DNA from: Colwellia sp. | Lineage (GTDB): Bacteria; Pseudomonadota; Gammaproteobacteria; Enterobacterales; Alteromonadaceae | Length of the DNA stretch: 64,000 bases | Direction of reading: 5' to 3' | NCBI GenBank assembly: GCA_020630795.1 | Contig: JAHDIK010000014.1 | Location: 20,940-84,939, forward strand | Shown here: one piece after another, positions 28,281 to 36,530 of the stretch | Layout: each line of letters begins with the position of its first letter | Position numbering within the stretch: the first letter of the stretch is position 1 | Notes under the pieces: model-generated | Told to the model about the DNA's origin: nothing | Databases searched by the model: none | The model's input: only the letters and a program-made list of their open reading frames with translations | Program-made: the position numbers and the translations under genes

Positions 28281-28739
28281 TTGAAAAGTATAGATACATT
28301 TGTACAGCATTGGGGCAGCAAAAATACCATGGCGCCGATTGATGAACTTGAGGTTAAAAACCTAGAATTAAAATTAAACTCTGCATTACCCGATTCATAC
28401 AAGTACCTACTGACTACCTATGGGCTTGTACATACGCCAAATGTTCTCACAAAAATATGTGATTTGAATGTAGCTATTACTGAAGTTCAAGATTTTTTGA
28501 GTGTTGAAGATGTTGCGTCTTTGTCTCAACTGTACGAATTAAGTGGGATGCCTGTTGGTCATATTGTTTTTGCGTCAGACTGCAAAGGAAACATGTTTTG
28601 TTTTAAAAAAGAAGAATGTGGTACTCATTCGGAAGATTCGCCTGTTTGGTTTTACGAACATGGAACGACTTCAGTAACATGCATTTCCGCTTCATTTAGC
28701 GAATGGTTAGATGAATTTAATAACCTTGAAGACAAGTAA
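28281..28739 (+). CDS. SMI1/KNR4 (SUKH) family protein
   Basis: 152 aa with the SUKH-fold pattern: the KNLELKLNSALPDSYKYLLTTYG segment split by position (E/L-rich helix then LPDSYKYLL), a FASDCKGNMFCF strand and PVWFYEHG. SUKH proteins are often immunity proteins against contact-dependent or polymorphic toxins, but solitary members are common and of unknown role. No toxin gene adjoins. The only start giving the complete domain is TTG at 28281, with GG 5-6 bases upstream; an ATG at 28329 would remove 16 residues of the N-terminal helix. Gene boundaries at the 5' end are therefore less sure. Confidence 0.78.
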   Translation: MKSIDTFVQHWGSKNTMAPIDELEVKNLELKLNSALPDSYKYLLTTYGLVHTPNVLTKICDLNVAITEVQDFLSVEDVASLSQLYELSGMPVGHIVFASDCKGNMFCFKKEECGTHSEDSPVWFYEHGTTSVTCISASFSEWLDEFNNLEDK

Positions 28740-28942
28740 TTTCTTTTTAAAAACGTTTTAGGTTTTCTTTTTGGTGGTGCACTACATTAGGGCGATATGG
28801 GGTCAAGTGTGTTTCGTTTTAGTGAAAAGGTTACATTTGTTAATTTTCTTCTTTGTTGACGCCCTAAGTAGGTTTCCTTAAACCCCTTTATTTATATGGC
28901 CTGCTGACGTTATTTAGTGTTTGATTGCTGATTGATGGAATG

Positions 28943-28958
28943 TGGCATACAAACTGCT
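28943..28958 (+). promoter_or_regulatory. Sigma-54 promoter of the nitrate assimilation genes
   Basis: TGGCATACAAACTGCT matches the sigma-54 consensus TGGCAC-N5-TTGCA/T with the invariant GG and GC at the required spacing; only two consensus positions differ. It lies 38 bases before the ATG at 28997, placing the transcript start near 28970. Sigma-54 control fits nitrogen assimilation genes. No full NtrC site was found upstream, only a TGGTGCA half-site near 28775. Confidence 0.75.
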
Positions 28959-28996
28959 GTTTTAAGATGTTATTAATTTTTTATCAGTAGGTTTGT

Positions 28997-30337
28997 ATGC
29001 AATCAAGTCATTCATCTTCACTCCCTCTTAAAACTTCTCTTATTATTGTTGGGAACGGTATGGCAACAGGGCGTTTACTTGATGAAATTTTAAGTAGAAC
29101 CCCTGATAAATTTAATATTACTGTTGTAGGTAAAGAACCTTTTGGTAGCTACAATCGCATTATGTTGTCAGCCGTACTGGCTGGCGATACAACGGTTGAA
29201 GGTATTATTCAAAAAACACCACAGTGGTACAAAGACAACAACATAGAGTTTATTAGTGACACCCTAGTTACTGATATAGATCGCGAAAACCAAATTATTA
29301 CGCTGTGTGCAAACAATGCTGAAAATGAAAAAACTCAACTTACATACGATGAGTTAATTTTTGCAACAGGTTCTCGTTCAGCAAAAATTCCAGCAAAAAA
29401 TCAAAATATTCGAGGTATCTTCAACTTTAGAGATATAAAAGATACCGAAAAAATTCAGTCTTTTGCTCAATCTGCAAAAAACAATAACCATATAGAAACA
29501 GATGTTTATGAAGAAAAAAGAGCTGTAGTTGTAGGTGGTGGCTTACTAGGGCTGGAAGCCGCGTATGGTTTAGCGATTAGTGGCGTAAACGTTACCTTGA
29601 TTCATCGTAATAAATGGCTGTTAAACAGACAGTTAGATCGGGTTGCCGGCACAATGCTGCAAAAAATTATGGCCGAAAAAAACATTAAATTTGTTTTAGG
29701 ATGTGAAGTTGCTCGTTTTGACAACTTAACGAATGCGTCCGGCGAAAAGATTTTATGTGGTGTAGAGCTGACTAACGGTACTTATTTAGAAACCTCTATG
29801 GCTGTAATTGCTACAGGCATAACCCCTAATAAAGAGTTGGGTAACAATGCTCAGTTAGAAGTAAATAGAGCCATTGTTGTAAACGACTACATGTTAACAA
29901 GTGATCCACATATAAGTGCGGTTGGTGAGTGTTGTGAGCATAGGAATGCTACGTTTGGTTTGGTTGATCCTATTTGGGTGCAGTGTAAAACCCTTGCTGA
30001 ACGTTTGTGTTTTGATAATGAACACGCATTTAAAAACTCTCCTGTACCAACTAAGTTAAAGGTTTCAGGTGTTCAGTTGTTTTCTGCTGGTGTTGTAGAG
30101 TCATCAGACGATACGCAGTCATTTGTTGTTACTGACGAGAATGCGTCGGTTTATCGAAAAATAATCGTAAAAGATGATGTGATAGTCGGTGTTGTTTTAT
30201 TTGGAGACGTAAGTTCAGGTATGGCGTACTTCGACATGATGCAATCAAATCAAAAAGTAATTCACGCTATGCCTGAGTTACTGTTGGGGCACGAATTTAT
30301 GCCCGAAGATAATAACGAAAAAAGTGAAGCTGCGTAG
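28997..30337 (+). CDS. FAD/NAD(P)H-dependent oxidoreductase of assimilatory nitrate reductase
   Basis: 446 aa, related to the N-terminal flavoprotein half of nitrite reductase NirB and to the NasC/NasB electron-transfer subunits. Two dinucleotide-binding motifs are seen: IIVGNGMATGRLLDE (FAD, residue ~16) and VVVGGGLLGLEAAYGLAISG (NAD(P)H, ~180), with the family motif FATGSRSAKIP between and an ATGITPNKEL-type strand near 275. The C-terminal siroheme/4Fe-4S part of NirB is absent, so it is not a nitrite reductase. Lying 87 bases before the catalytic nitrate reductase gene behind a sigma-54 promoter, it most likely passes electrons from NAD(P)H to it. Confidence 0.85.
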   Translation: MQSSHSSSLPLKTSLIIVGNGMATGRLLDEILSRTPDKFNITVVGKEPFGSYNRIMLSAVLAGDTTVEGIIQKTPQWYKDNNIEFISDTLVTDIDRENQIITLCANNAENEKTQLTYDELIFATGSRSAKIPAKNQNIRGIFNFRDIKDTEKIQSFAQSAKNNNHIETDVYEEKRAVVVGGGLLGLEAAYGLAISGVNVTLIHRNKWLLNRQLDRVAGTMLQKIMAEKNIKFVLGCEVARFDNLTNASGEKILCGVELTNGTYLETSMAVIATGITPNKELGNNAQLEVNRAIVVNDYMLTSDPHISAVGECCEHRNATFGLVDPIWVQCKTLAERLCFDNEHAFKNSPVPTKLKVSGVQLFSAGVVESSDDTQSFVVTDENASVYRKIIVKDDVIVGVVLFGDVSSGMAYFDMMQSNQKVIHAMPELLLGHEFMPEDNNEKSEAA

Positions 30338-30424
30338 GGCTTACATACTATTTAGTTAGCGTGTTATTCAATGTTTAAAAATGAGTGCCACGCATTAACG
30401 TTAATTGAAATTCTTGAGTAATAA

Positions 30425-33139
30425 ATGAATACAGACATTATTTTTACAGACAAAACAAACGCACCGTCATCCGTTGAGCAAAAAACAACGTGTCCATATT
30501 GTGGTGTAGGTTGTGGTGTTACTGCAACGGTAGAAAATAACACTATTGTTTCAGTTAAAGGTGATGTTGAACATCCATCTAACCTTGGTCGACTCTGTGT
30601 TAAAGGGTCATCATTAAGTGAAACTGTATCAACCGAAGGGCGAGTATTGGCTCCTCGTGTACACGGTAAAGAGGTAAGTTGGGATGAAGCTACCAGTAAA
30701 GTAGCTGAGCATTTTTCAAAAACGATAAAAGAGCATGGGCCTGATTCTGTTGCATTTTATTTGTCTGGGCAGTTACTAACGGAAGACTATTATGTAGCGA
30801 ATAAACTTATGAAAGGGTTTATTGGGTCGGGTAACGTAGATACTAACTCTCGTTTATGTATGGCGTCTGCAAGTACCGCTCATAAAAGAGCGTTTGGTGA
30901 AGACGTTGTTCCTGGTTGTTATGAAGACTTTGACCATGCCGATGTGATATTTATGGTAGGTTCTAATGCCGCATACGCACATCCAATTATTTATCAACGT
31001 ATTGTAAAAGCGAAAGAAAATAACCCTAATTTAAAAGTTGTTGTGTTGGATCCTCGTGAAACCGCAACAACAAAAGATGCAGATTTACATATTCAATTGA
31101 AGCCAGGAACCGACGGTTATTATTACAATGGCTTACTAAGCTTTTTAGAAAACAACGATCTTATAAATCAGACATACGTAGCAGATCACTGTTTAGGCTT
31201 TGAAGATGCTTTAAAAACAGCTCAAGCTCAAGTTGCAACGGTTGAAGCAGCAGCAATGGCGTGTGATGTGTCTCCTGAAGATTTGTTAGCGAGTTATGAG
31301 CTGTTTGGGCGAAACAGCAAAGTTATCACTGTGTTTTCACAAGGCATAAACCAATCTTCAAGTGGCGTGGACAAAGGTAACGCCATATTAAACTGTCATT
31401 TAGCTACAGGTAAAATAGGCTATGAAGGGGCCGGGCCATTTTCGATCACCGGACAGCCGAATGCGATGGGAGGTCGTGAAGTTGGAGGTTTAGCATCTCA
31501 AATAGCAGCTCATTTGCACTTTGAAGATCCAGCTGAAATAGATTTAGTTAAACGCTTTTGGAATGCGCCAAATATGGCTCAAAAGCAAGGTTTAAAAGCC
31601 GTAGACATGTTTAATGCTATAGACAGTGGAAAAATTAAAGCGGTTTGGATAATGGCTACTAACCCTGTAGTAAGTATGCCAGATGCTGATTTTGTGAAGC
31701 AGGCATTAGAAAAATGCCCGATGGTTGTGGTGAGTGAATGTTACGAAAATGCAGACACACTCGCATGTGCAGACGTTGTGTTACCTGCAACTACATGGGG
31801 TGAAAAACAAGGTTCAGTGACTAACTCACAACGAACGATATCTATTCAAGTTCCTATGTTAAAAGCACCTGGTAGTGCTAAAAATGATTGGGATATTATC
31901 AGCACTGTCGCCAGAAAAATGGGCTTTGACGAAGCTTTTAACTACCAACATCCGCATGAAATATTTATTGAACATGCTCAACTCTCTGGGTTTGAAAACA
32001 TATCGATAGAAGAGAGTGTTAATAGAAGTCCAGACGATACTCGAATACATAGAGCATTTGATATTTCTGGATTAGTTGATTTATCTTTCGAAGAATATCA
32101 TCAGTTTACGCCAATTCAATGGCCAATTAATGTAGCAACACCAAATGGTGTTAAGCGATTATTTAGCCAAGGTGGTTTCGCAACCAAAACGGGTAAAGCT
32201 AACCTTATTCCTATATTGGCTAAGTTACCCAAAATAGCACCAACTGAACATCAAGTTATTTTGAATACGGGTAGGGCGCGAGATCAGTGGCATACCATGA
32301 CAAGAACGGGTCGAGTGCCCAAGTTAATGACACACTTGTCTGAACCTTATATCGAAATTCACCCTACAGATGCAGAGCGTTTTAAGTTAGCTGATAAGCA
32401 GTTGGCGCAAGTGAATAACCGCGGAGCATCGCTATTTGGTCGTGTTACCGTTAGTGAAAAACAGCGCATCGGCGAAGTGTTTGTACCTATTCATTGGAAT
32501 GATAGCTTTTCTGCATCGGCAAGAGTGTCGGCGTTAGTTAATCCAATTACTGATGATTTATGTGGTCAGCCCGAATTTAAGCACAGCCCTGTAACCTTAG
32601 CGCCTTTCAATGCTTTATGGTCTGGTTATTTGGTGTCGGTCGATTCGAAAGCAATGACGACCGCATATTGGACAAAATCGACTATTGCTAGCGGTGTAAA
32701 ATACCAATTGGCAGATCAAACCGCTATTCCAGATAATCAAGAATTTATTCAATCAATGTATCCAGATATTAACGATTGGGTTGTTCTTAAAGATGACAAA
32801 AGCGAAACGCTACGCGTAGCAGGGTTTTTAGATAACGTTCTGGTTTGTTTTTTTGTCGCAAGTACTGATTTGAGTCAGCAATACAGCACACAGTACATTG
32901 AAAGCCAATTCGGGAAAATTCACAAAAAAGGGAATCGATTTAAGCTATTGGCAGCCTTAGATTCAGACCGCTCTTTCGACGTGGGCGCTATTGTGTGTTC
33001 ATGTTTTCAAGTAGGTGAGAAAACGATTAAACAAGCTATTGAGTCAGGTGAATGTAAATCAGCGGAAGATTTGGGACGTAAATTAAAGTGTGGAACCAAT
33101 TGTGGATCATGTATTCCTGAACTTAAATCGATGTTTTAA
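30425..33139 (+). CDS. nasA: Assimilatory nitrate reductase catalytic subunit
   Basis: Cytoplasmic molybdopterin (bis-MGD) enzyme reducing nitrate to nitrite, 904 aa. Cys23, Cys26, Cys30 and Cys58 form the N-terminal 4Fe-4S site (CPYCGVGC, GRLCVKG). Further motifs: NSRLCMASASTAHKRAFG (molybdenum pocket), GQPNAMGGREVGGLA, and VVLPATTWGEKQGSVTNSQR. The C-terminal ~50 residues are a BFD-like 2Fe-2S domain (CSCFQVGE ... KCGTNCGSCIPEL), as in the longer NasA type that accepts electrons from a flavoprotein. No twin-arginine signal, so it is not the periplasmic NapA. No nitrite reductase or nitrate transporter gene is in the window. Its stop shares TTAA with the stop of the convergent CBS gene. Confidence 0.95.
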   Translation: MNTDIIFTDKTNAPSSVEQKTTCPYCGVGCGVTATVENNTIVSVKGDVEHPSNLGRLCVKGSSLSETVSTEGRVLAPRVHGKEVSWDEATSKVAEHFSKTIKEHGPDSVAFYLSGQLLTEDYYVANKLMKGFIGSGNVDTNSRLCMASASTAHKRAFGEDVVPGCYEDFDHADVIFMVGSNAAYAHPIIYQRIVKAKENNPNLKVVVLDPRETATTKDADLHIQLKPGTDGYYYNGLLSFLENNDLINQTYVADHCLGFEDALKTAQAQVATVEAAAMACDVSPEDLLASYELFGRNSKVITVFSQGINQSSSGVDKGNAILNCHLATGKIGYEGAGPFSITGQPNAMGGREVGGLASQIAAHLHFEDPAEIDLVKRFWNAPNMAQKQGLKAVDMFNAIDSGKIKAVWIMATNPVVSMPDADFVKQALEKCPMVVVSECYENADTLACADVVLPATTWGEKQGSVTNSQRTISIQVPMLKAPGSAKNDWDIISTVARKMGFDEAFNYQHPHEIFIEHAQLSGFENISIEESVNRSPDDTRIHRAFDISGLVDLSFEEYHQFTPIQWPINVATPNGVKRLFSQGGFATKTGKANLIPILAKLPKIAPTEHQVILNTGRARDQWHTMTRTGRVPKLMTHLSEPYIEIHPTDAERFKLADKQLAQVNNRGASLFGRVTVSEKQRIGEVFVPIHWNDSFSASARVSALVNPITDDLCGQPEFKHSPVTLAPFNALWSGYLVSVDSKAMTTAYWTKSTIASGVKYQLADQTAIPDNQEFIQSMYPDINDWVVLKDDKSETLRVAGFLDNVLVCFFVASTDLSQQYSTQYIESQFGKIHKKGNRFKLLAALDSDRSFDVGAIVCSCFQVGEKTIKQAIESGECKSAEDLGRKLKCGTNCGSCIPELKSMF

Positions 33140-33570
33140 CGTTCTGAATGCTTCAGCTTTTCTTTATATTGTAAGGCGAGAATTTTAATAATATCTCGCC
33201 AAGTAATAATACCTATGGGATGAAAGTCGTTGTTCACAATAGGTAAGCATGAAATATGATTATCGTGAAACAGTAGGGCAGCCTCGTTAAGCGAGGTGCT
33301 TGCCTTTGCGGTAATTAAGTTACGCTCCATAATTAAATGCACTTTTTTATAAAGTAACATAGTGTCTTTTGCTGATTCTTTATTTGTGCCAATGGTAGGG
33401 CTTAGGTGTTTGTATACGTCTCTGTCTGTGATTATACCGACCAGCTCTTTGTTGTGAGTAACTAAAATGTGATGGATGTTGGTACTGTCGAATATCGATT
33501 TAGCTTTCGCAAGATCGTCGTCAAGCTCCATCGTAATTAAACGACGCGACATTACATTACTAACACTCAT
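33136..33570 (-). CDS. CBS-domain pair protein
   Basis: 144 aa, two tandem CBS domains and nothing else: first at about 6-62 (MSRRLITMELDDDLAKA, LVGIITDRDVYKH), second at about 80-140 (ERNLITAKASTSLNEAA, GIITWRDIIKIL). Stand-alone Bateman modules sense adenine nucleotides or other ligands and act on partners; the partner is unknown. It is convergent with nasA, and the two stop codons overlap within TTAA at 33136-33139. A candidate FNR site lies about 100 bases upstream of its start. Confidence 0.88.
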   Translation of the reverse strand: MSVSNVMSRRLITMELDDDLAKAKSIFDSTNIHHILVTHNKELVGIITDRDVYKHLSPTIGTNKESAKDTMLLYKKVHLIMERNLITAKASTSLNEAALLFHDNHISCLPIVNNDFHPIGIITWRDIIKILALQYKEKLKHSER

Positions 33571-33673
33571 ACAGTCTCCAGATCTTTAAAAAATTTTGGA
33601 CTAATTATCACTATATTTTCGTTAACATACGCTTTTATAGCGAGTATTTATAGTAAAAGCGTATTTGATTTTG

Positions 33674-33687
33674 CTGATCTATATCAG
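33674..33687. promoter_or_regulatory. FNR/CRP-type palindrome between CBS and DUF2750 genes
   Basis: CTGATCTATATCAG is a perfect TGAT-N4-ATCA core, one base per side short of the FNR consensus TTGAT-N4-ATCAA. It lies about 100 bases from the start of each divergent gene, compatible with a -41.5 site for either. Assignment to FNR rather than another Crp-family protein is inference. Confidence 0.45.
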
Positions 33688-33784
33688 TCAAACGACAAAT
33701 TTTTAGCTTTTAATAATTTGGTCATATTTAATTGTTAAATTTAGCCTTATAATGCTATTAACTACAATTTAGACGAGATTAATC

Positions 33785-34144
33785 ATGTCTGTTCAAGAAA
33801 ATATCATTAACGAGTTTATGGCTGAAGTAAAAACGTCACAAACATTATGGGCGTTGCAAGAACCAGAAACTGAAGACTGGGTTGTTCTTGACTCAATTAA
33901 CTTTGAAAATACTGAAGTTATGCCGCTTTGGTCAAGCGAAGCGCTTGCAAAAGTTCATTGTGTTGATGAATGGTCTGACTATATTCCTTGCAAAATCTCT
34001 GTGGCAGAATGGATGGAGTTTTGGATTGAAGACCTTAACGAAGACGGTATTATTGTTGGTGTTAACTGGGTTGAAGAAGAATGCGTTGAAATTGAACTGT
34101 CAGAATTTACGCAGAATTTATCTGAAGTTGAACAATACAAGTAA
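33785..34144 (+). CDS. DUF2750 domain-containing protein
   Basis: 119 aa, acidic, cytoplasmic. Matches the DUF2750 pattern: a helix ending near TLWALQEPETEDWVVL, then MPLWSSEALAKVHC, WSDYIPCKISVAEWMEFWIEDL and GIIVGVNWV. The function of this family is not known. It lies between the CBS gene (divergent) and the pst operon (147 bases downstream, with its own Pho box), so it is probably transcribed alone. Nothing seen links it to phosphate. Confidence 0.85.
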   Translation: MSVQENIINEFMAEVKTSQTLWALQEPETEDWVVLDSINFENTEVMPLWSSEALAKVHCVDEWSDYIPCKISVAEWMEFWIEDLNEDGIIVGVNWVEEECVEIELSEFTQNLSEVEQYK

Positions 34145-34203
34145 TAGTTAAGTTACTGTTCTATAAGTTTTTTACATGGTTATGTACTATTGAGAGCATA
34201 ACC

Positions 34204-34249
34204 TTGTCATATTGTTTGTCACAAAACTGTAATATTTCTATCATATAAT
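34204..34249 (+). promoter_or_regulatory. Pho box array and -10 of pstCAB-phoU
   Basis: TTGTCAC-AAAA-CTGTAAT (34216-34233) is a near-consensus Pho box. TATAAT at 34244-34249 begins exactly 10 nt later. Extra half-sites flank it: TTGTCAT at 34204-34210 and CTATCAT at 34238-34244. Same geometry as the pstS promoter. Confidence 0.9.
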
Positions 34250-34290
34250 TGAGCCTGTTATTAAAATTATAGTAGATAAAGGCAGATTTA

Positions 34291-36510
34291 GTGACTCTCG
34301 CATTTAAATCAACAGGCTCTCGTCAGCTTAAAAATTCTTTAGCGAAGTGGTTAATTACACTCGGTGGTATCAGTGTATTATTCACATTAGTGCTAATTTT
34401 TATGTACCTACTTTACGTAATTAAACCCGTTTTTGATTCCGCTAAAGTAGAGCCACTCTCTCAAATTACTTTGAGTTCAACCAACACCTCATTAAGTACC
34501 GGTGTTGATGAATTGAAAGAAGTAGCATACCAAATTGACAATGAAGGTCTTGCGACCTTTTATCGTTTAAAAGCTACAGACCAACATTCAGTAGGTAGTG
34601 TGTTATTAACGCAACGCTTAATTTCTGAAGGTGCCCAATTAACGCATTCGGTTAATGCTGGTTTAGACTTATTGTTGTTAATCGATAGTAATAACAATAA
34701 CACGCTAGTATCTCCAGATTTTAAGGCAACTTACACAGCAGATTCTCGCGAAATTGTTGCGAAAATTGAATATCCGTTGGGTGAAGAGTCATTAATCATC
34801 GATGAAAACGAAGCAACCATTAAAAAAGTTGCTTTTGGTATGGATACTGAAAAAGCAGTATTTGTAGCAAGTACTGCAGATGGTCGTTTAATAAAAACGT
34901 CTTTTATTGCGGATGATGATTTTACGTATGACCCTGCGTATGAAGTAAACTTCCAAGAAATAGAGTTTTATTCAAAAACTGTAGACGACATTTTAGTGAC
35001 ACCAGATTTGTCTTTAGCGTTTGTGAAAAGTGGAAATACTGTTTCTGTTTTTGAGCTAGACGATGAAGATAATGTACCGTTAAAAACCGTTATAAAGCCT
35101 AAAACAACAATTACTTCTTTAGCGTTATTATCGGGCAGTAGCTCTATTTTAATTGGTGACGACAAAGGTGTAATTAGCCAATGGTTTGAAGTTGCTGCTG
35201 AAGGTAATCGTGACTTCCAAGAAATTAGAACGTTCTCTAATGAGACTGGCGAAGCTATCAAGCATATTTACACAGAGCAGTTTCGTAAGAGTTTCTATAC
35301 AGTTACAGAAACTGGCGTAGTTGATATTTTCTATACAACGAGTGAAGCTGAGCTGTGGAGCGGTAAAATGCTCACTAAAGCACCTGATGCTTTTGCTATT
35401 TCACCTCGTGCTGACGCTATCATCACTATTTTAGATGATTCGCTAGTACTTACGGCTGTTCATAATGAACACCCAGAAGTGACATGGTCTGCTTTATGGA
35501 ATGAAGTATGGTATGAAGGATATCAAGAACCTGATTATATTTGGCAATCAACGTCGGGAACTGACGACTTCGAAGCTAAATTCTCATTAGTGCCTATTTC
35601 TTTCGGTACAATTAAAGCTGCTTTTTATGCAATGTTGTTTGCTGTGCCAATCGCAATAACAGCAGCAATATACACAGCATACTTTATGACTCCGGGTTTA
35701 CGTAAAAAAGTTAAACCTACTATTGAGTTAATGGAAGCGTTACCAACAGTAATTTTAGGTTTCTTAGCTGGTTTATGGTTAGCGCCAATCGTTGAAATAT
35801 ACTTGCCTGCTATTTTCTTATTAGTTCTATTTTTACCGTTATCAACATTGATAGCAGCGTTTGCTTGGTACAACTTACCTAAAGAAATTAAAGTCAAAAT
35901 ACCTGAAACATTAGCGCCAATTATTTTAATACCAGTATTGTTAGTATCGCTTTATTTTGCTTTTGCATTGTCACCAGTGGTTGAAGCGTCATTATTTGGT
36001 GGTGATGTACGTCAATTTATTACTAATGAGTTAGGTATTAACTTTGACCAACGTAATGCTTTGGTTGTTGGTATAGCGATGGGGTTTGCCGTTATTCCTA
36101 CTATTTTCTCAATGGCAGAAGATGCAATTTTCAGTGTACCTCGTCATTTAACAAGTGGCTCATTAGCACTAGGTGCAACACAGTGGCAAACACTGATTAA
36201 AGTTGTACTGTTAACAGCAAGTCCAGGTATTTTCTCTGCACTAATGATGGGCTTAGGTCGTGCCGTAGGTGAAACAATGATTGTACTTATGGCAACGGGT
36301 AATACGCCTATTCTTGATTGGAGTATCTTCCAAGGTATGAGAACGCTTGCTGCAAACATCGCTGTAGAGATGCCTGAGTCAGAAGTGGGTAGTTCACACT
36401 ATAGAATCTTATTTTTAGCCGCATTTGTTTTATTCGTATTTACGTTTGTATTCAATACACTTGCAGAGTTTGTTCGTCAACGCTTACGCGAAAAGTACAG
36501 CTCGTTGTAG
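34291..36510 (+). CDS. pstC: Phosphate ABC transporter permease PstC, extended form
   Basis: Inner-membrane subunit of the high-affinity phosphate importer. At 739 aa it is more than twice E. coli PstC (319). The start is GTG at 34291, after AAAGGCAG. One membrane helix (about 18-42) is followed by ~380 residues that should be periplasmic and read as beta-propeller-like blades (e.g. LLIGDDKGVISQWF-type turns near 295). The conserved permease core follows from about residue 430: KAAFYAMLFAVPIAITAAIYTAYF, the EALPTVILGFLAGLWLAP signature, and LALGATQWQTLIKVVL with GLGRAVGETMIVLMATGN. The extension is known in marine gammaproteobacteria; its role is not established. First gene of pstC-pstA-pstB-phoU. 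Confidence 0.93.
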   Translation: MTLAFKSTGSRQLKNSLAKWLITLGGISVLFTLVLIFMYLLYVIKPVFDSAKVEPLSQITLSSTNTSLSTGVDELKEVAYQIDNEGLATFYRLKATDQHSVGSVLLTQRLISEGAQLTHSVNAGLDLLLLIDSNNNNTLVSPDFKATYTADSREIVAKIEYPLGEESLIIDENEATIKKVAFGMDTEKAVFVASTADGRLIKTSFIADDDFTYDPAYEVNFQEIEFYSKTVDDILVTPDLSLAFVKSGNTVSVFELDDEDNVPLKTVIKPKTTITSLALLSGSSSILIGDDKGVISQWFEVAAEGNRDFQEIRTFSNETGEAIKHIYTEQFRKSFYTVTETGVVDIFYTTSEAELWSGKMLTKAPDAFAISPRADAIITILDDSLVLTAVHNEHPEVTWSALWNEVWYEGYQEPDYIWQSTSGTDDFEAKFSLVPISFGTIKAAFYAMLFAVPIAITAAIYTAYFMTPGLRKKVKPTIELMEALPTVILGFLAGLWLAPIVEIYLPAIFLLVLFLPLSTLIAAFAWYNLPKEIKVKIPETLAPIILIPVLLVSLYFAFALSPVVEASLFGGDVRQFITNELGINFDQRNALVVGIAMGFAVIPTIFSMAEDAIFSVPRHLTSGSLALGATQWQTLIKVVLLTASPGIFSALMMGLGRAVGETMIVLMATGNTPILDWSIFQGMRTLAANIAVEMPESEVGSSHYRILFLAAFVLFVFTFVFNTLAEFVRQRLREKYSSL

Positions 36511-36530
36511 TCGCAGGTTATTAGGTAAAT

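Noticed and set aside
28772..28781. TGGTGCA half-site as an NtrC binding site upstream of the nitrate genes
   Set aside because: No inverted partner (TGCACC) at the required spacing was found; a half-site is too common to count.
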